A stretch of 53,463 nt of DNA from Gemmatimonadota bacterium. Its GTDB lineage: Bacteria; Gemmatimonadota; Gemmatimonadetes; Gemmatimonadales; GWC2-71-9. The position numbers and the translations under genes were made by a program. The notes below the pieces were generated by a model. The model made no database searches. It had not been told where the DNA came from and was given only the letters and a program-made list of their open reading frames with translations. The stretch's first letter is position 1; every line of letters starts with the position of its first letter. Where the stretch lies: NCBI GenBank assembly GCA_003222055.1, contig QHUT01000096.1:1-53463 (forward strand), read 5' to 3'. Shown here one piece after another: positions 1 through 6,629 of the stretch.

Positions 1-423
1 GACTTGAGCCTGACGGGGACCAAGCACGGCTGCGAGCTGGGCGAGTGCGGCACCTGCACCGTGCTCGTCGACGGCACGCCCGTGCTCTCCTGCCTGGTCC
101 TCGGCCTCGCCTGTGCCGGACGGCGCGTGAAGACGATCGAGGGGATGGCCGCCGGCGGCAAGTTGCACCCGCTGCAGGACGCCTTCGCGGAGCTGGGCGC
201 AGCGCAGTGCGGCTATTGCACGCCGGCGTTCCTGCTCGCCGCCGAGGCCCTGCTCGCCGGGAACCCTCGCCCCGACCGGGACGACATCAAGCGGGCGCTC
301 TCGGGCAACCTCTGCCGCTGCACCGGCTACCTCAAGATCTACGAGGCCGTCGAGCTGGCCGCGGCCCGGATGCGCGGTGAACAAGCCGAGCCGACTCCGG
401 AGAGCCTGTATGGCGTCCGCTGA
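1..423 (+). CDS. Molybdenum hydroxylase small [2Fe-2S] subunit (HcrC-like), 5'-truncated
   Basis: Electron-transfer subunit of a xanthine-oxidase-family molybdoenzyme; its two [2Fe-2S] clusters carry electrons between the Mo site and the FAD subunit. The fragment opens inside the first cluster motif (Cys11, Cys16, Cys19, Cys31 of the visible part: CELGECGTC then LSC) and contains the second cluster pair, CGYC and CRCTGY. The family is usually about 150-160 residues, so roughly the first 20 residues lie upstream of the window; the TTG at base 4 is not a real start. Its stop (421-423) overlaps the start of the large-subunit gene, so the two are translationally coupled. The small-large-medium order and the special medium subunit point to the 4-hydroxybenzoyl-CoA reductase branch, but the true substrate is not shown by the sequence. 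Confidence 0.93.
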   Translation, partial: DLSLTGTKHGCELGECGTCTVLVDGTPVLSCLVLGLACAGRRVKTIEGMAAGGKLHPLQDAFAELGAAQCGYCTPAFLLAAEALLAGNPRPDRDDIKRALSGNLCRCTGYLKIYEAVELAAARMRGEQAEPTPESLYGVR

Positions 424-2881
424 GCAAGGCCTCCGTGTCGTCGGCAAGGCGCTCCGCAAGGTGGACGCCACCGCCAAGGTCACGGGCACGACGAAATTCG
501 CCGACGACCTGTTCCTCCCGCGGATGCTCTACGCCCGACTGCTGCGCAGTCCGCACGCCCACGCGCGCATCCGGTCGATCGACACGACCCAGGCGACCAC
601 CCTCACCGGCGTGAAAGCGGTGCTGACGGGGAAAGATCTGCCGATCCCCTTCGGGATCCTTCCCGTAAGCCAGGACGAGCACGCGCTGGCACTCGACAAG
701 GTGCGCTTCGTGGGTGATCCCGTCGCGGCCGTCGCGGCGACCAGCGAGGAAACGGCCGCCGCCGCGCTCGCTCGCATCGCCGTCCAGTACGAGCCGCTGC
801 GCCCGGTCACCGACGCCGAAGACGCACTCGCTCACCCCGAGCCCCGCATCCACGAATACGGCGACCAGGGCAACATGCACAAGCTCATCCACCTCGAGTT
901 CGGCGACGTGGAGGAGGGGTTCCGGGACGCCGACCTGGTGCGCGAGGACACGTTCTTCTTCGAGGGCAGCACGCACCTCCCGATGGAGCAGCACGCGGCG
1001 GTGGCCGATTGGTCGGCCGACGGGAAGCTCACGCTGTGGAGCTCCACCCAGACGCCCCACTACGTCCACCGCGCCCTCGCCAAGGTGCTCGAGCTCTCAC
1101 CTGCGCGGATCCGGGTGGTCGCGTGCCCCAACGGGGGCGGGTTCGGCGGCAAGAGCGACCCCTTCAGCCACGAGATCGTCGCGGCGAAGTTGGCGATGGT
1201 CACGGGCCGGCCCGTGAAAATCACGCTCACGCGCGAGGAGGTGTTCTACTGCCACCGGGGGCGTCACCCGACGCTCATGTGGGTCAAGACGGGCGTGAAG
1301 AAAGACGGCGCCATCACGGGCATGCACTTCAGGTCGCTGCTCGATGGCGGCGGATACGGGTCCTACGGCGTGGCGAGCACGTATTACACCGGCGCACTGC
1401 AGACCGTCACGTATCACGTTCCACGTTACAAGTTTCAAGGCGCACGCGCCTTCACCAACAAGCCGCCGTGCGGGCCGAAACGGGGGCACGGGACACCGCA
1501 GCCGCGCTTCGCGCTCGAGGTTCACCTCGACAAGATCGCCGAGCAGCTGGGGCTCGATCCCGCTGAGCTCCGGCTCAAACACCTGGTTCCGCCCAATTCA
1601 ATCACCGCCAACTGGCTGCGCGTCGGCACCATGGGCCTGGGGCGCTGCATCGAGAAGGTGGTCCAGGGGTCGGGGTGGAAGGACAAGTTCAGGAAGCTGC
1701 CCACCGGCAAGGGGATCGGTCTCGCCTGCTCGTCGTACATCACGGGCGCGGGGCTGCCGATCTACTGGAACGCCATGCCGCATTCCGGGGTGCAGCTCAA
1801 ATGCGACCGCGGCGGCGGGGTCACCGCGTTCTGCGGTTCGACCGAGATCGGGCAGGGCTCGGACTCGGTCCTGGCGGCGATCGTCGCCGAGGTGCTGGGC
1901 CTCGATCCGCTGGACGTGGCGGTCGTCACGGGCGACACCGATCTCACGCCCGTAGACCTGGGCAGCTATTCGAGTCGCGTGACGCTGATGACCGGGAACG
2001 CGGCGATCCAGGCGGCCGAGCGCGCGCGCGACATCATCGCGCGCCACGCGGCCGCGAAGCTCGACGTGTCCCCGGAGCGCGTCGCCTTCGCCGCGGGACG
2101 CGTGTTCGACGTCGAGCGTCCCGAGCGCGGGCTCACATTCGCCGACGCCGTACAGCTCGCGGAGGCCGCGGAGGGGACGGTGGGAACCGTCGGCTCCTAC
2201 ACACCGCCGCCGTCGCCCGGCACCTACCGCGGCGCGGGCGTCGGGCCGTCGCCCGCCTACTCCTACAGCGCCTGCGTGGCGGAGGTCGACGTGGACCCGG
2301 CCACGGGGATCGTGCGCGTCCCCAAGATCTGGATCGCGCACGACGTGGGGCGAGCGATCAACGCCGCGACGGTGATGGGCCAGATCGAGGGCTCCGTGTA
2401 CATGGGCCTGGGCGAGGCGCTGATGGAGGAGATGGCGTACCGGGGAAACCGTAACGTCGTCCACAAGATTCCCAGCCTGCTCGAGTACAAGAGCCCCACC
2501 ACCCTCGAGATGTGCGACGTGGTGACCTACGTGGTCGAGGACCCCGATCCGAACGGCCCGTTCGGCGCCAAGGAGTGCGGCCAGGGTCCGTTGCTCCCCG
2601 TACCGCCCGCCGTGGCGAACGCGGTGTACGACGCCGTCGGCGTGCGCATCGACGAGGTGCCCATAACACCAGAAAAGGTGTTCAAGGCACTGCGGCGTAA
2701 GGAAAAGGGCGAAGCTCCGCGGTTCGGACCGGCGGCGTTCCCGGATATTGCGTGGCCGGAAGCGACCCGGGTGCCGCCACCGTGGGAGGGTGGGGACGGC
2801 AAAGCGGTCCCCCTGACCCCGGGCGCAAGCCCGGGGAAAACCCGGTCCCGCAAGCCCCGGGCTCGCGCCCGGGGTCGGTGA
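410..2881 (+). CDS. Molybdopterin-binding large subunit of a xanthine dehydrogenase / 4-hydroxybenzoyl-CoA reductase-type enzyme
   Basis: Catalytic Mo-cofactor subunit, 823 residues from ATG 410, which has GGAG about 7 bases upstream; a GTG at 377 in the same frame is a weaker alternative. The N-terminal a/b hammerhead domain (about 10-120) is followed by the Mo-cofactor domains. The cofactor loop GGGFGGK lies near residues 241-247, the PPCGPKRGHGTPQPRF loop lines the substrate funnel, and Glu722 in GAKECGQGP is at the place of the catalytic base glutamate of the family. The last ~30 residues (TPGASPG and an Arg-rich tail) are encoded by two tandem palindromic hairpins (2817-2836, 2855-2874) and look like a repeat captured as coding sequence rather than an enzyme domain. 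HcrA of Thauera is, from memory, near 770 residues, which agrees with the tail being extra. It sits between the [2Fe-2S] and FAD subunit genes. Confidence 0.92.
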   Translation: MASAEQGLRVVGKALRKVDATAKVTGTTKFADDLFLPRMLYARLLRSPHAHARIRSIDTTQATTLTGVKAVLTGKDLPIPFGILPVSQDEHALALDKVRFVGDPVAAVAATSEETAAAALARIAVQYEPLRPVTDAEDALAHPEPRIHEYGDQGNMHKLIHLEFGDVEEGFRDADLVREDTFFFEGSTHLPMEQHAAVADWSADGKLTLWSSTQTPHYVHRALAKVLELSPARIRVVACPNGGGFGGKSDPFSHEIVAAKLAMVTGRPVKITLTREEVFYCHRGRHPTLMWVKTGVKKDGAITGMHFRSLLDGGGYGSYGVASTYYTGALQTVTYHVPRYKFQGARAFTNKPPCGPKRGHGTPQPRFALEVHLDKIAEQLGLDPAELRLKHLVPPNSITANWLRVGTMGLGRCIEKVVQGSGWKDKFRKLPTGKGIGLACSSYITGAGLPIYWNAMPHSGVQLKCDRGGGVTAFCGSTEIGQGSDSVLAAIVAEVLGLDPLDVAVVTGDTDLTPVDLGSYSSRVTLMTGNAAIQAAERARDIIARHAAAKLDVSPERVAFAAGRVFDVERPERGLTFADAVQLAEAAEGTVGTVGSYTPPPSPGTYRGAGVGPSPAYSYSACVAEVDVDPATGIVRVPKIWIAHDVGRAINAATVMGQIEGSVYMGLGEALMEEMAYRGNRNVVHKIPSLLEYKSPTTLEMCDVVTYVVEDPDPNGPFGAKECGQGPLLPVPPAVANAVYDAVGVRIDEVPITPEKVFKALRRKEKGEAPRFGPAAFPDIAWPEATRVPPPWEGGDGKAVPLTPGASPGKTRSRKPRARARGR
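2815..2874 (+). repeat. Two tandem REP-like palindromic hairpins inside the large-subunit gene
   Basis: Hairpin 1 (2817-2836) has perfect 8-bp arms CCCCGGGC/GCCCGGGG around a GCAA (GNRA-type) loop. Hairpin 2 (2855-2874) has the same arms around TCGC. Both lie in frame just before the stop codon. Bases 2815-2836 are identical to the minus strand of 12346-12367 inside leuS, and in both genes the mRNA-sense strand is the same, so this is a dispersed element rather than chance palindromy. It could also act as an mRNA-stabilising or attenuating hairpin between the large- and medium-subunit genes. Confidence 0.85.
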
Positions 2882-2887
2882 GCGCTG

Positions 2888-3907
2888 ATGCTCCGACTTC
2901 CCTCGTTCACCTATCTGCAACCTCGCACGCTCCACGAGGCGCTCGCGATGAAGACGGACGCGGGCCCCGATGGGATGTACGTGGCCGGAGGCACGGACCT
3001 TTACCCGAACATGAAGCGGCGACATCAGGAGCCGCGCACGGTCATCTCTCTTATGGGCATTCCGGAGCTCGCACAAATCGGAATGCGGAATGCGCAATGC
3101 GGAATTGGACCATGTGTGACACTCACCACAGTATCTGGCCATCCCACGATCCGCGACGACTACGCCGCTGTCGCCCACGCCGCCGGGCTGGTCTCCACCC
3201 CGCTGCTTCGCAACATGGGCACCCTGGGCGGCAACCTCTGCCTCGACACGCGCTGCAATTACTACAATCAGACGTACGAGTGGCGCCAGGCGATCGACTT
3301 CTGTATGAAGAAGGACGGGCACATCTGCTGGGTGGCGCCTTCGTCCCCGCGCTGCTGGGCCGTCAGCTCGTCGGACGTGGCCCCCGTGATGGTCGCGCTG
3401 GGGGCGGACTATGTGCTCGTCGGGCCCGGCGGCGAGCGCGTCGTGCCGGCCGCACGCTTCTATCACAACGACGGGATCAATTACCTGACGAAACAGCCCG
3501 ACGAGGTTCTCTGGGAGGTGCGCCTGCCGCGGCCGGATGGGTGGGACGCGGTGTATCACAAGCTGCGCCGCCGTGACTCGTTCGACTTTCCCGTGCTCGG
3601 TGTGGCGGCATGGGTGAGATGGGAAGGGGGACGAGGGACGAGGGACGAGGGACGGGTAGCGGAGGCGCGCATCGTGCTGGGCGGCGTGGCGAGCTGGCCG
3701 CAGGAGGTGCCCGAGGCAGGCGCCGCGCTCGTCGGGACCGACCTGTCGGACGAGGGTGTAGCGGCCGCCGCCGACGCCGCGTATCGACCCGCCAAGCCGA
3801 TGGACAACACCGACTTCGATCTGTCGTGGCGCAAGCAGATGACGCGCGTCTATGTGAGCCGGGCCCTGGCCGAGCTGCGCCGGCGCCGCCTCCCTCCCGC
3901 GCGATGA
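2888..3907 (+). CDS. FAD-binding medium subunit with extra [4Fe-4S] loop (4-hydroxybenzoyl-CoA reductase HcrB-like)
   Basis: FAD subunit of the molybdoenzyme, 339 residues; ATG lies 6 bases after the large-subunit stop. FAD contacts are YVAGGTDLYP (31-40) and the MGTLGGNLC loop (110-118). Unlike ordinary xanthine dehydrogenase or CO dehydrogenase medium subunits, a ~40-residue insertion follows with Cys123, Cys139, Cys147 and Cys156; the 16-8-9 spacing is the one I know for the additional [4Fe-4S] cluster of Thauera HcrB. That cluster allows low-potential electrons from ferredoxin to drive reductive dehydroxylation. Two tandem-repeat patches interrupt the usual fold: residues about 64-72 (3079-3106) and about 242-255 (3628-3655), both in frame. 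Last gene of the three-gene operon. Confidence 0.9.
   Translation: MLRLPSFTYLQPRTLHEALAMKTDAGPDGMYVAGGTDLYPNMKRRHQEPRTVISLMGIPELAQIGMRNAQCGIGPCVTLTTVSGHPTIRDDYAAVAHAAGLVSTPLLRNMGTLGGNLCLDTRCNYYNQTYEWRQAIDFCMKKDGHICWVAPSSPRCWAVSSSDVAPVMVALGADYVLVGPGGERVVPAARFYHNDGINYLTKQPDEVLWEVRLPRPDGWDAVYHKLRRRDSFDFPVLGVAAWVRWEGGRGTRDEGRVAEARIVLGGVASWPQEVPEAGAALVGTDLSDEGVAAAADAAYRPAKPMDNTDFDLSWRKQMTRVYVSRALAELRRRRLPPAR
3079..3106 (+). repeat. In-frame heptanucleotide tandem repeat, 4 units (CGGAATG type)
   Basis: Units CGGAATG, CGGAATG, CGCAATG, CGGAATT follow each other with a 7-bp period within the FAD-subunit gene, encoding about residues 64-72 (MRNAQCGI), where relatives normally have a short turn. It is AT-richer than its surroundings and resembles the 7-bp units of the fold-back at 35244-35339. 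Confidence 0.8.
3628..3655 (+). repeat. In-frame heptanucleotide tandem repeat, 4 units (GGGACGA type)
   Basis: Three perfect GGGACGA units plus GGGACGG, in frame in the FAD-subunit gene. They encode a charged stretch (GRGTRDEGR) between two b-strands of the C-terminal domain, probably a surface loop that tolerates length change. Confidence 0.85.
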
Positions 3908-3926
3908 CCTCTACCCCGGAGTCCCG

Positions 3927-4520
3927 ATGGAAGAGCTGAGTCCCCTCGAGCCGTCCCTGGCCCCGTTTCACAACCTCGTCGCCGAGCGCCTGTTCCGCGC
4001 CCGCATCGTGATTCTCACGGGTGAGATCACCCAGCGCGTCGCGGCCAACGTGACCGCGCAGCTCTTGGCCCTGGCCGGCGAATCGAGCGACGATATCACG
4101 GTGTTCATCAACTCCCAGGGCGGGCATGTAGAAGCGGGCGACACGATCCACGACCTGGTGCGCTTCCTGAGCCCCCGCGTGCGGATGGTGGGGACGGGGT
4201 GGGTGGCGAGCATCGCGGCCCTGATCTTCGTCGCCGTACCGCGCGAAGACCGCTACTGCCTCCCGAACACCCGCTTCCTACTCCACCAGCCAGCGGGCGG
4301 GGCGGGCGGCTCCGCGAGCGACATCGAGATCGAGGCGCGCGAGATCCTCAAGATGCGCGATCGGTTGAACCGCGTCTTCGCGCAACAGACCGGACAGCCG
4401 CTCGAGCGCATCGAGGAGGACACGCGCCGCAACTTCTGGCTCTCGGCCGAGGAGGCGCGTCGCTATGGCTTGGTCGGGCGGATCATCGAGCACCAGGCAG
4501 AGCTCGGCACGGCGCGGTGA
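3927..4520 (+). CDS. ClpP-like serine protease (divergent Clp proteolytic subunit)
   Basis: Tetradecameric cytoplasmic peptidase of the ClpP/crotonase fold, 197 residues, the usual ClpP length. The Ser-His-Asp triad is recognisable: Ser95 in WVASIAALI, His120 in LLHQP, Asp165 in EEDTRRNF; SQGGHV (63-68) supplies the oxyanion-hole glycines. It is divergent: the canonical MASMG-type nucleophile loop and several handle residues differ, and no clpX, clpA or trigger-factor gene is adjacent, so it is likely a secondary ClpP paralogue rather than the housekeeping copy. ATG 3927 follows CCGGAG at a good spacing. The gene begins 19 bases after the Mo-hydroxylase operon, so co-transcription is possible. 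Confidence 0.85.
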   Translation: MEELSPLEPSLAPFHNLVAERLFRARIVILTGEITQRVAANVTAQLLALAGESSDDITVFINSQGGHVEAGDTIHDLVRFLSPRVRMVGTGWVASIAALIFVAVPREDRYCLPNTRFLLHQPAGGAGGSASDIEIEAREILKMRDRLNRVFAQQTGQPLERIEEDTRRNFWLSAEEARRYGLVGRIIEHQAELGTAR

Positions 4521-4523
4521 CCC

Positions 4524-5195
4524 ATGAGACCACACCGGATGGTGATCGCGGGAAGCGTGCTGGCCCTGCTGGCCGCGTGTGGCCGGCCCGACCGTGAGCC
4601 GGCCCAGGCGAAAGCGACCGCAGCGGGGGCGGCCAGTCCCCTGCTCGACCCGCAGTCGTCCGAGATGCGAGCCTCGGCCCCGGCGAGCTTCCGCGTCCGG
4701 TTCGAGACCGGTGGCGGCCCGTTCGTCGTCGAGGTGACGCGCGCGTGGGCGCCGCACGGCGCGGACCGACTCTACAACCTCGTGCGGCACGGGTTCTACG
4801 ACGGAGCGCGCTTTTTCCGCGTCGTACCGGGGTTCGTCGTCCAGTTCGGCCTGAGCGGCGATCCCGCCGTTTCGGCCCGCTGGCGCCCCGCCACCATCGC
4901 GGACGATCCCGTGACGCAGCACAACACGCGCGGCACCATCACGTTCGCGACGGCGGGACCGAATACGCGCACCACGCAGCTGTTCATCAACTATCGCGAC
5001 AATAGTCGCCTCGACGGCATGGGGTTCGCGCCGCTGGGTCGCGTCGTCGAGGGCATGGACGTCGTGGACCACATCTACGCGGGTTATGGGGAGCGGCCCG
5101 ATCAAGGCCGGATCGAAGCGCAGGGGAACGCGTACCTCGCGGCTCAGTTCCCCCACCTCGACTCGATCACGCGCGCGACGATCGTCGCACCCTAG
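4524..5195 (+). CDS. Cyclophilin-type peptidyl-prolyl isomerase lipoprotein
   Basis: Catalyses cis-trans isomerisation of X-Pro bonds in exported proteins. 223 residues: lipoprotein signal with lipobox LLAAC (Cys19), a ~30-residue Ala/Pro-rich tether, then a compact cyclophilin domain from about 55. Core motifs are RFFRVVPGFVVQFG (97-109), carrying the catalytic Arg/Phe/Gln set, TQLFINYRDNSRLD (151-164) and the FAPLGRVVEG strand (168-177). It starts 3 bases after the ClpP-like stop, so the pair is probably one transcript. A short hairpin (GGCGAC 5196-5201 / GTCGCC 5210-5215) lies across the gap to the convergent padR gene. Confidence 0.92.
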   Translation: MRPHRMVIAGSVLALLAACGRPDREPAQAKATAAGAASPLLDPQSSEMRASAPASFRVRFETGGGPFVVEVTRAWAPHGADRLYNLVRHGFYDGARFFRVVPGFVVQFGLSGDPAVSARWRPATIADDPVTQHNTRGTITFATAGPNTRTTQLFINYRDNSRLDGMGFAPLGRVVEGMDVVDHIYAGYGERPDQGRIEAQGNAYLAAQFPHLDSITRATIVAP

Positions 5196-5205
5196 GGCGA
5201 CGTCC

Positions 5206-5748
5206 TCAGGTCGCCGCGCCCTCGACCTCGCCGAGCGTGCGCTCGAGCAGTTCGACCAGGCGGCGCCGTGCGGCCTCGTCGCGCGCTTTCCAGCCGGCGC
5301 GGTATACCGCGCGCGCCAGCCGCCCCACGGCGCGGTTCACTTCGACCATGCCGCCGCCCAGCGCGCGGTCGACGGCATCGCGCACGCGCTCGAAAATGTC
5401 GTCCACCACGTCGCGGTGCTCTTCCAGAAAGCGGGTTCCCGCGGCGGTGATTTCGTAGACTTTCTTCCCCTCGACGTCCTTCGCGCTCACGAGCCCTTCG
5501 TCCTCGAGCCATTGCAGCGTGGGGTAGACGGTTCCGGGCGAGGGGGAATAGCACCCGTGCAGCTGCTCTTGCAGCTCTTTCATCACCTCGTAGCCGTGTC
5601 GTGGCTTGTCCTTCAGGAGCTTGAGGATCACGTACTTCATGTCGCCCGATTCGAACCACCGGCGGCGCCGGCCGCGCGGCCCGCCCCAGAAGAAGGCCCG
5701 TGGCCCGAACCCGAAAGCGAGCCCATCCCATCCGAACTGTCGCGTCAT
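5206..5748 (-). CDS. PadR-family transcriptional regulator
   Basis: Winged-helix repressor, 180 residues. An unusual Gly/Arg/Trp-rich N-terminal arm (to about residue 36) precedes the PadR domain: MKYVILKLLKDKPRHGYEVM, YSPSPGTVYPTLQWLEDEGL and the wing KKVYEITAAG. A C-terminal helical dimerisation domain carries many Arg/Glu residues. ATG 5748 is chosen because the arm homologous to other PadR proteins starts here and GAGGCGA precedes it; the open frame continues further up through promoter DNA. Its own promoter holds a perfect palindrome between -35 and -10 (5791-5804), the expected site for autorepression. Divergent from the diiron-protein gene at 5955, which it may also control. Confidence 0.92.
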   Translation of the reverse strand: MTRQFGWDGLAFGFGPRAFFWGGPRGRRRRWFESGDMKYVILKLLKDKPRHGYEVMKELQEQLHGCYSPSPGTVYPTLQWLEDEGLVSAKDVEGKKVYEITAAGTRFLEEHRDVVDDIFERVRDAVDRALGGGMVEVNRAVGRLARAVYRAGWKARDEAARRRLVELLERTLGEVEGAAT

Positions 5749-5780
5749 TGTCGCCTCGCTGATGTACGATGTAACGTCAA

Positions 5781-5808
5781 GATATACCGTCACGATATAT
5801 CGTGTCAA
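5781..5808 (-). promoter_or_regulatory. padR promoter with palindromic operator in the spacer
   Basis: On the minus strand, -35 TTGACA (5803-5808, perfect consensus), 16-bp spacer and -10 TATATC (5781-5786). The spacer holds the perfect 14-bp palindrome CACGATATATCGTG (5791-5804), so a dimeric repressor bound there would block RNA polymerase. This points to PadR autoregulation. Confidence 0.7.
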
Positions 5809-5847
5809 GCCGTCGTAACCCGGCTCACCGCGATCCCCTGGACTGTC

Positions 5848-5900
5848 GCACAAGTTCCAAGGCCGCATGAACTTGTGCAGGGGAGCCGGGGTGATACATT
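5848..5900 (+). promoter_or_regulatory. Dyad operator and putative promoter of the diiron-protein/kinase operon
   Basis: A perfect 10-bp inverted repeat, GCACAAGTTC (5848-5857) and GAACTTGTGC (5869-5878), has an 11-bp spacer. Its right arm contains a -35-like TTGTGC (5873-5878), followed after 16 bp by TACATT (5895-5900) preceded by TGA, an extended -10. The dyad differs in sequence from the padR palindrome, so a second regulator or an RNA hairpin is equally possible. Confidence 0.5.
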
Positions 5901-5954
5901 TGGAGCCCGCGCTAACCCTGTTTCCCTTAGCCCGCGCGCCCGGAAGGAGCTTCG

Positions 5955-6629
5955 ATGTCCGTGCAGGTGACCCCCCACCCCCCTTGGGTGGCCGACCTGG
6001 ATGCAGCACTGGATCCTAGCCGTGAGGCGATCCTCGACACTCGGGTGATCGTCCACGCGTCGGAGAACGAGCTGGTCGACGGCAAGATCCAGAACTTCCT
6101 CGTGGCCTTCTACCCGATCATCCGTGACTTCCCCCAGTGGCTGCAGCTGCTGCTGGACCGCTCGCCGGAGGACGGCAAGGTATTCTTCCGGGACAACATC
6201 CGCGTGGAAAAGCGCCACGACGCCATGTGGCGCGCCATGGGAGATGGCTTTAACGTCCCCAAGGAGCGGTTTCAGGTGCCCGAGCCGATGATCCCCGAGG
6301 TCAAGGAATTCCACGCCTATCTGACCGAGATGTGCCGCGGCGCGACGTTCGGCGCGGCCGTGTCGGCGACCAACTACGCGGTGGAAGGCGTGGCGCAGAA
6401 GATTTCCGAGAAAGCGCTGCGGGGGCTCGCCAAGAACGAGAAGATCGGACCGCGCGGGCGGTGGTGGCTCGAGGAGCACGCCAAGTACGACGACGAGCAT
6501 CCCATTCACGCGCTCGAGATCATCAAGGGCTGCGTGAAGCGCGGTGAGGCGCCGCGCGCCGTGACCGAGTCGGCGCTCAAGAGCCTCGGACTGATGAAGG
6601 ACGCGATGGTGGCCTCGTACGACTCATGA
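5955..6629 (+). CDS. TenA/PqqC/CADD-like heme-oxygenase-fold protein, putative diiron oxygenase
   Basis: All-helical protein of 224 residues resembling heme-oxygenase-like diiron oxidases. Candidate metal ligands are Glu85 and His88 (EKRHDAMW), Glu144 (YAVEGV), and His175, Asp179, His182 (HAKYDDEH). The H-x3-D-x2-H triplet matches the one I recall for the Chlamydia CADD-type para-aminobenzoate enzyme and its relatives; the first Glu-His spacing is shorter than in CADD, and CADD's sacrificial N-terminal tyrosine has no clear counterpart. The substrate cannot be told. ATG 5955 has a strong AAGGAG 6 bases upstream. Its stop overlaps the kinase start by ATGA, so the two products are made together. 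Alternatives are a TenA-like thiaminase or a non-catalytic sensor protein. Confidence 0.72.
   Translation: MSVQVTPHPPWVADLDAALDPSREAILDTRVIVHASENELVDGKIQNFLVAFYPIIRDFPQWLQLLLDRSPEDGKVFFRDNIRVEKRHDAMWRAMGDGFNVPKERFQVPEPMIPEVKEFHAYLTEMCRGATFGAAVSATNYAVEGVAQKISEKALRGLAKNEKIGPRGRWWLEEHAKYDDEHPIHALEIIKGCVKRGEAPRAVTESALKSLGLMKDAMVASYDS

Noticed and set aside
2815-2880. C-terminal TPGASPG/Arg-rich tail as a functional domain
   Set aside because: It is fully explained by two palindromic hairpins, one of which recurs in leuS.
1598-3559. 653-residue minus-strand frame opposite the Mo-hydroxylase genes
   Set aside because: Antisense shadow; it shows no domain and crosses two recognised genes.
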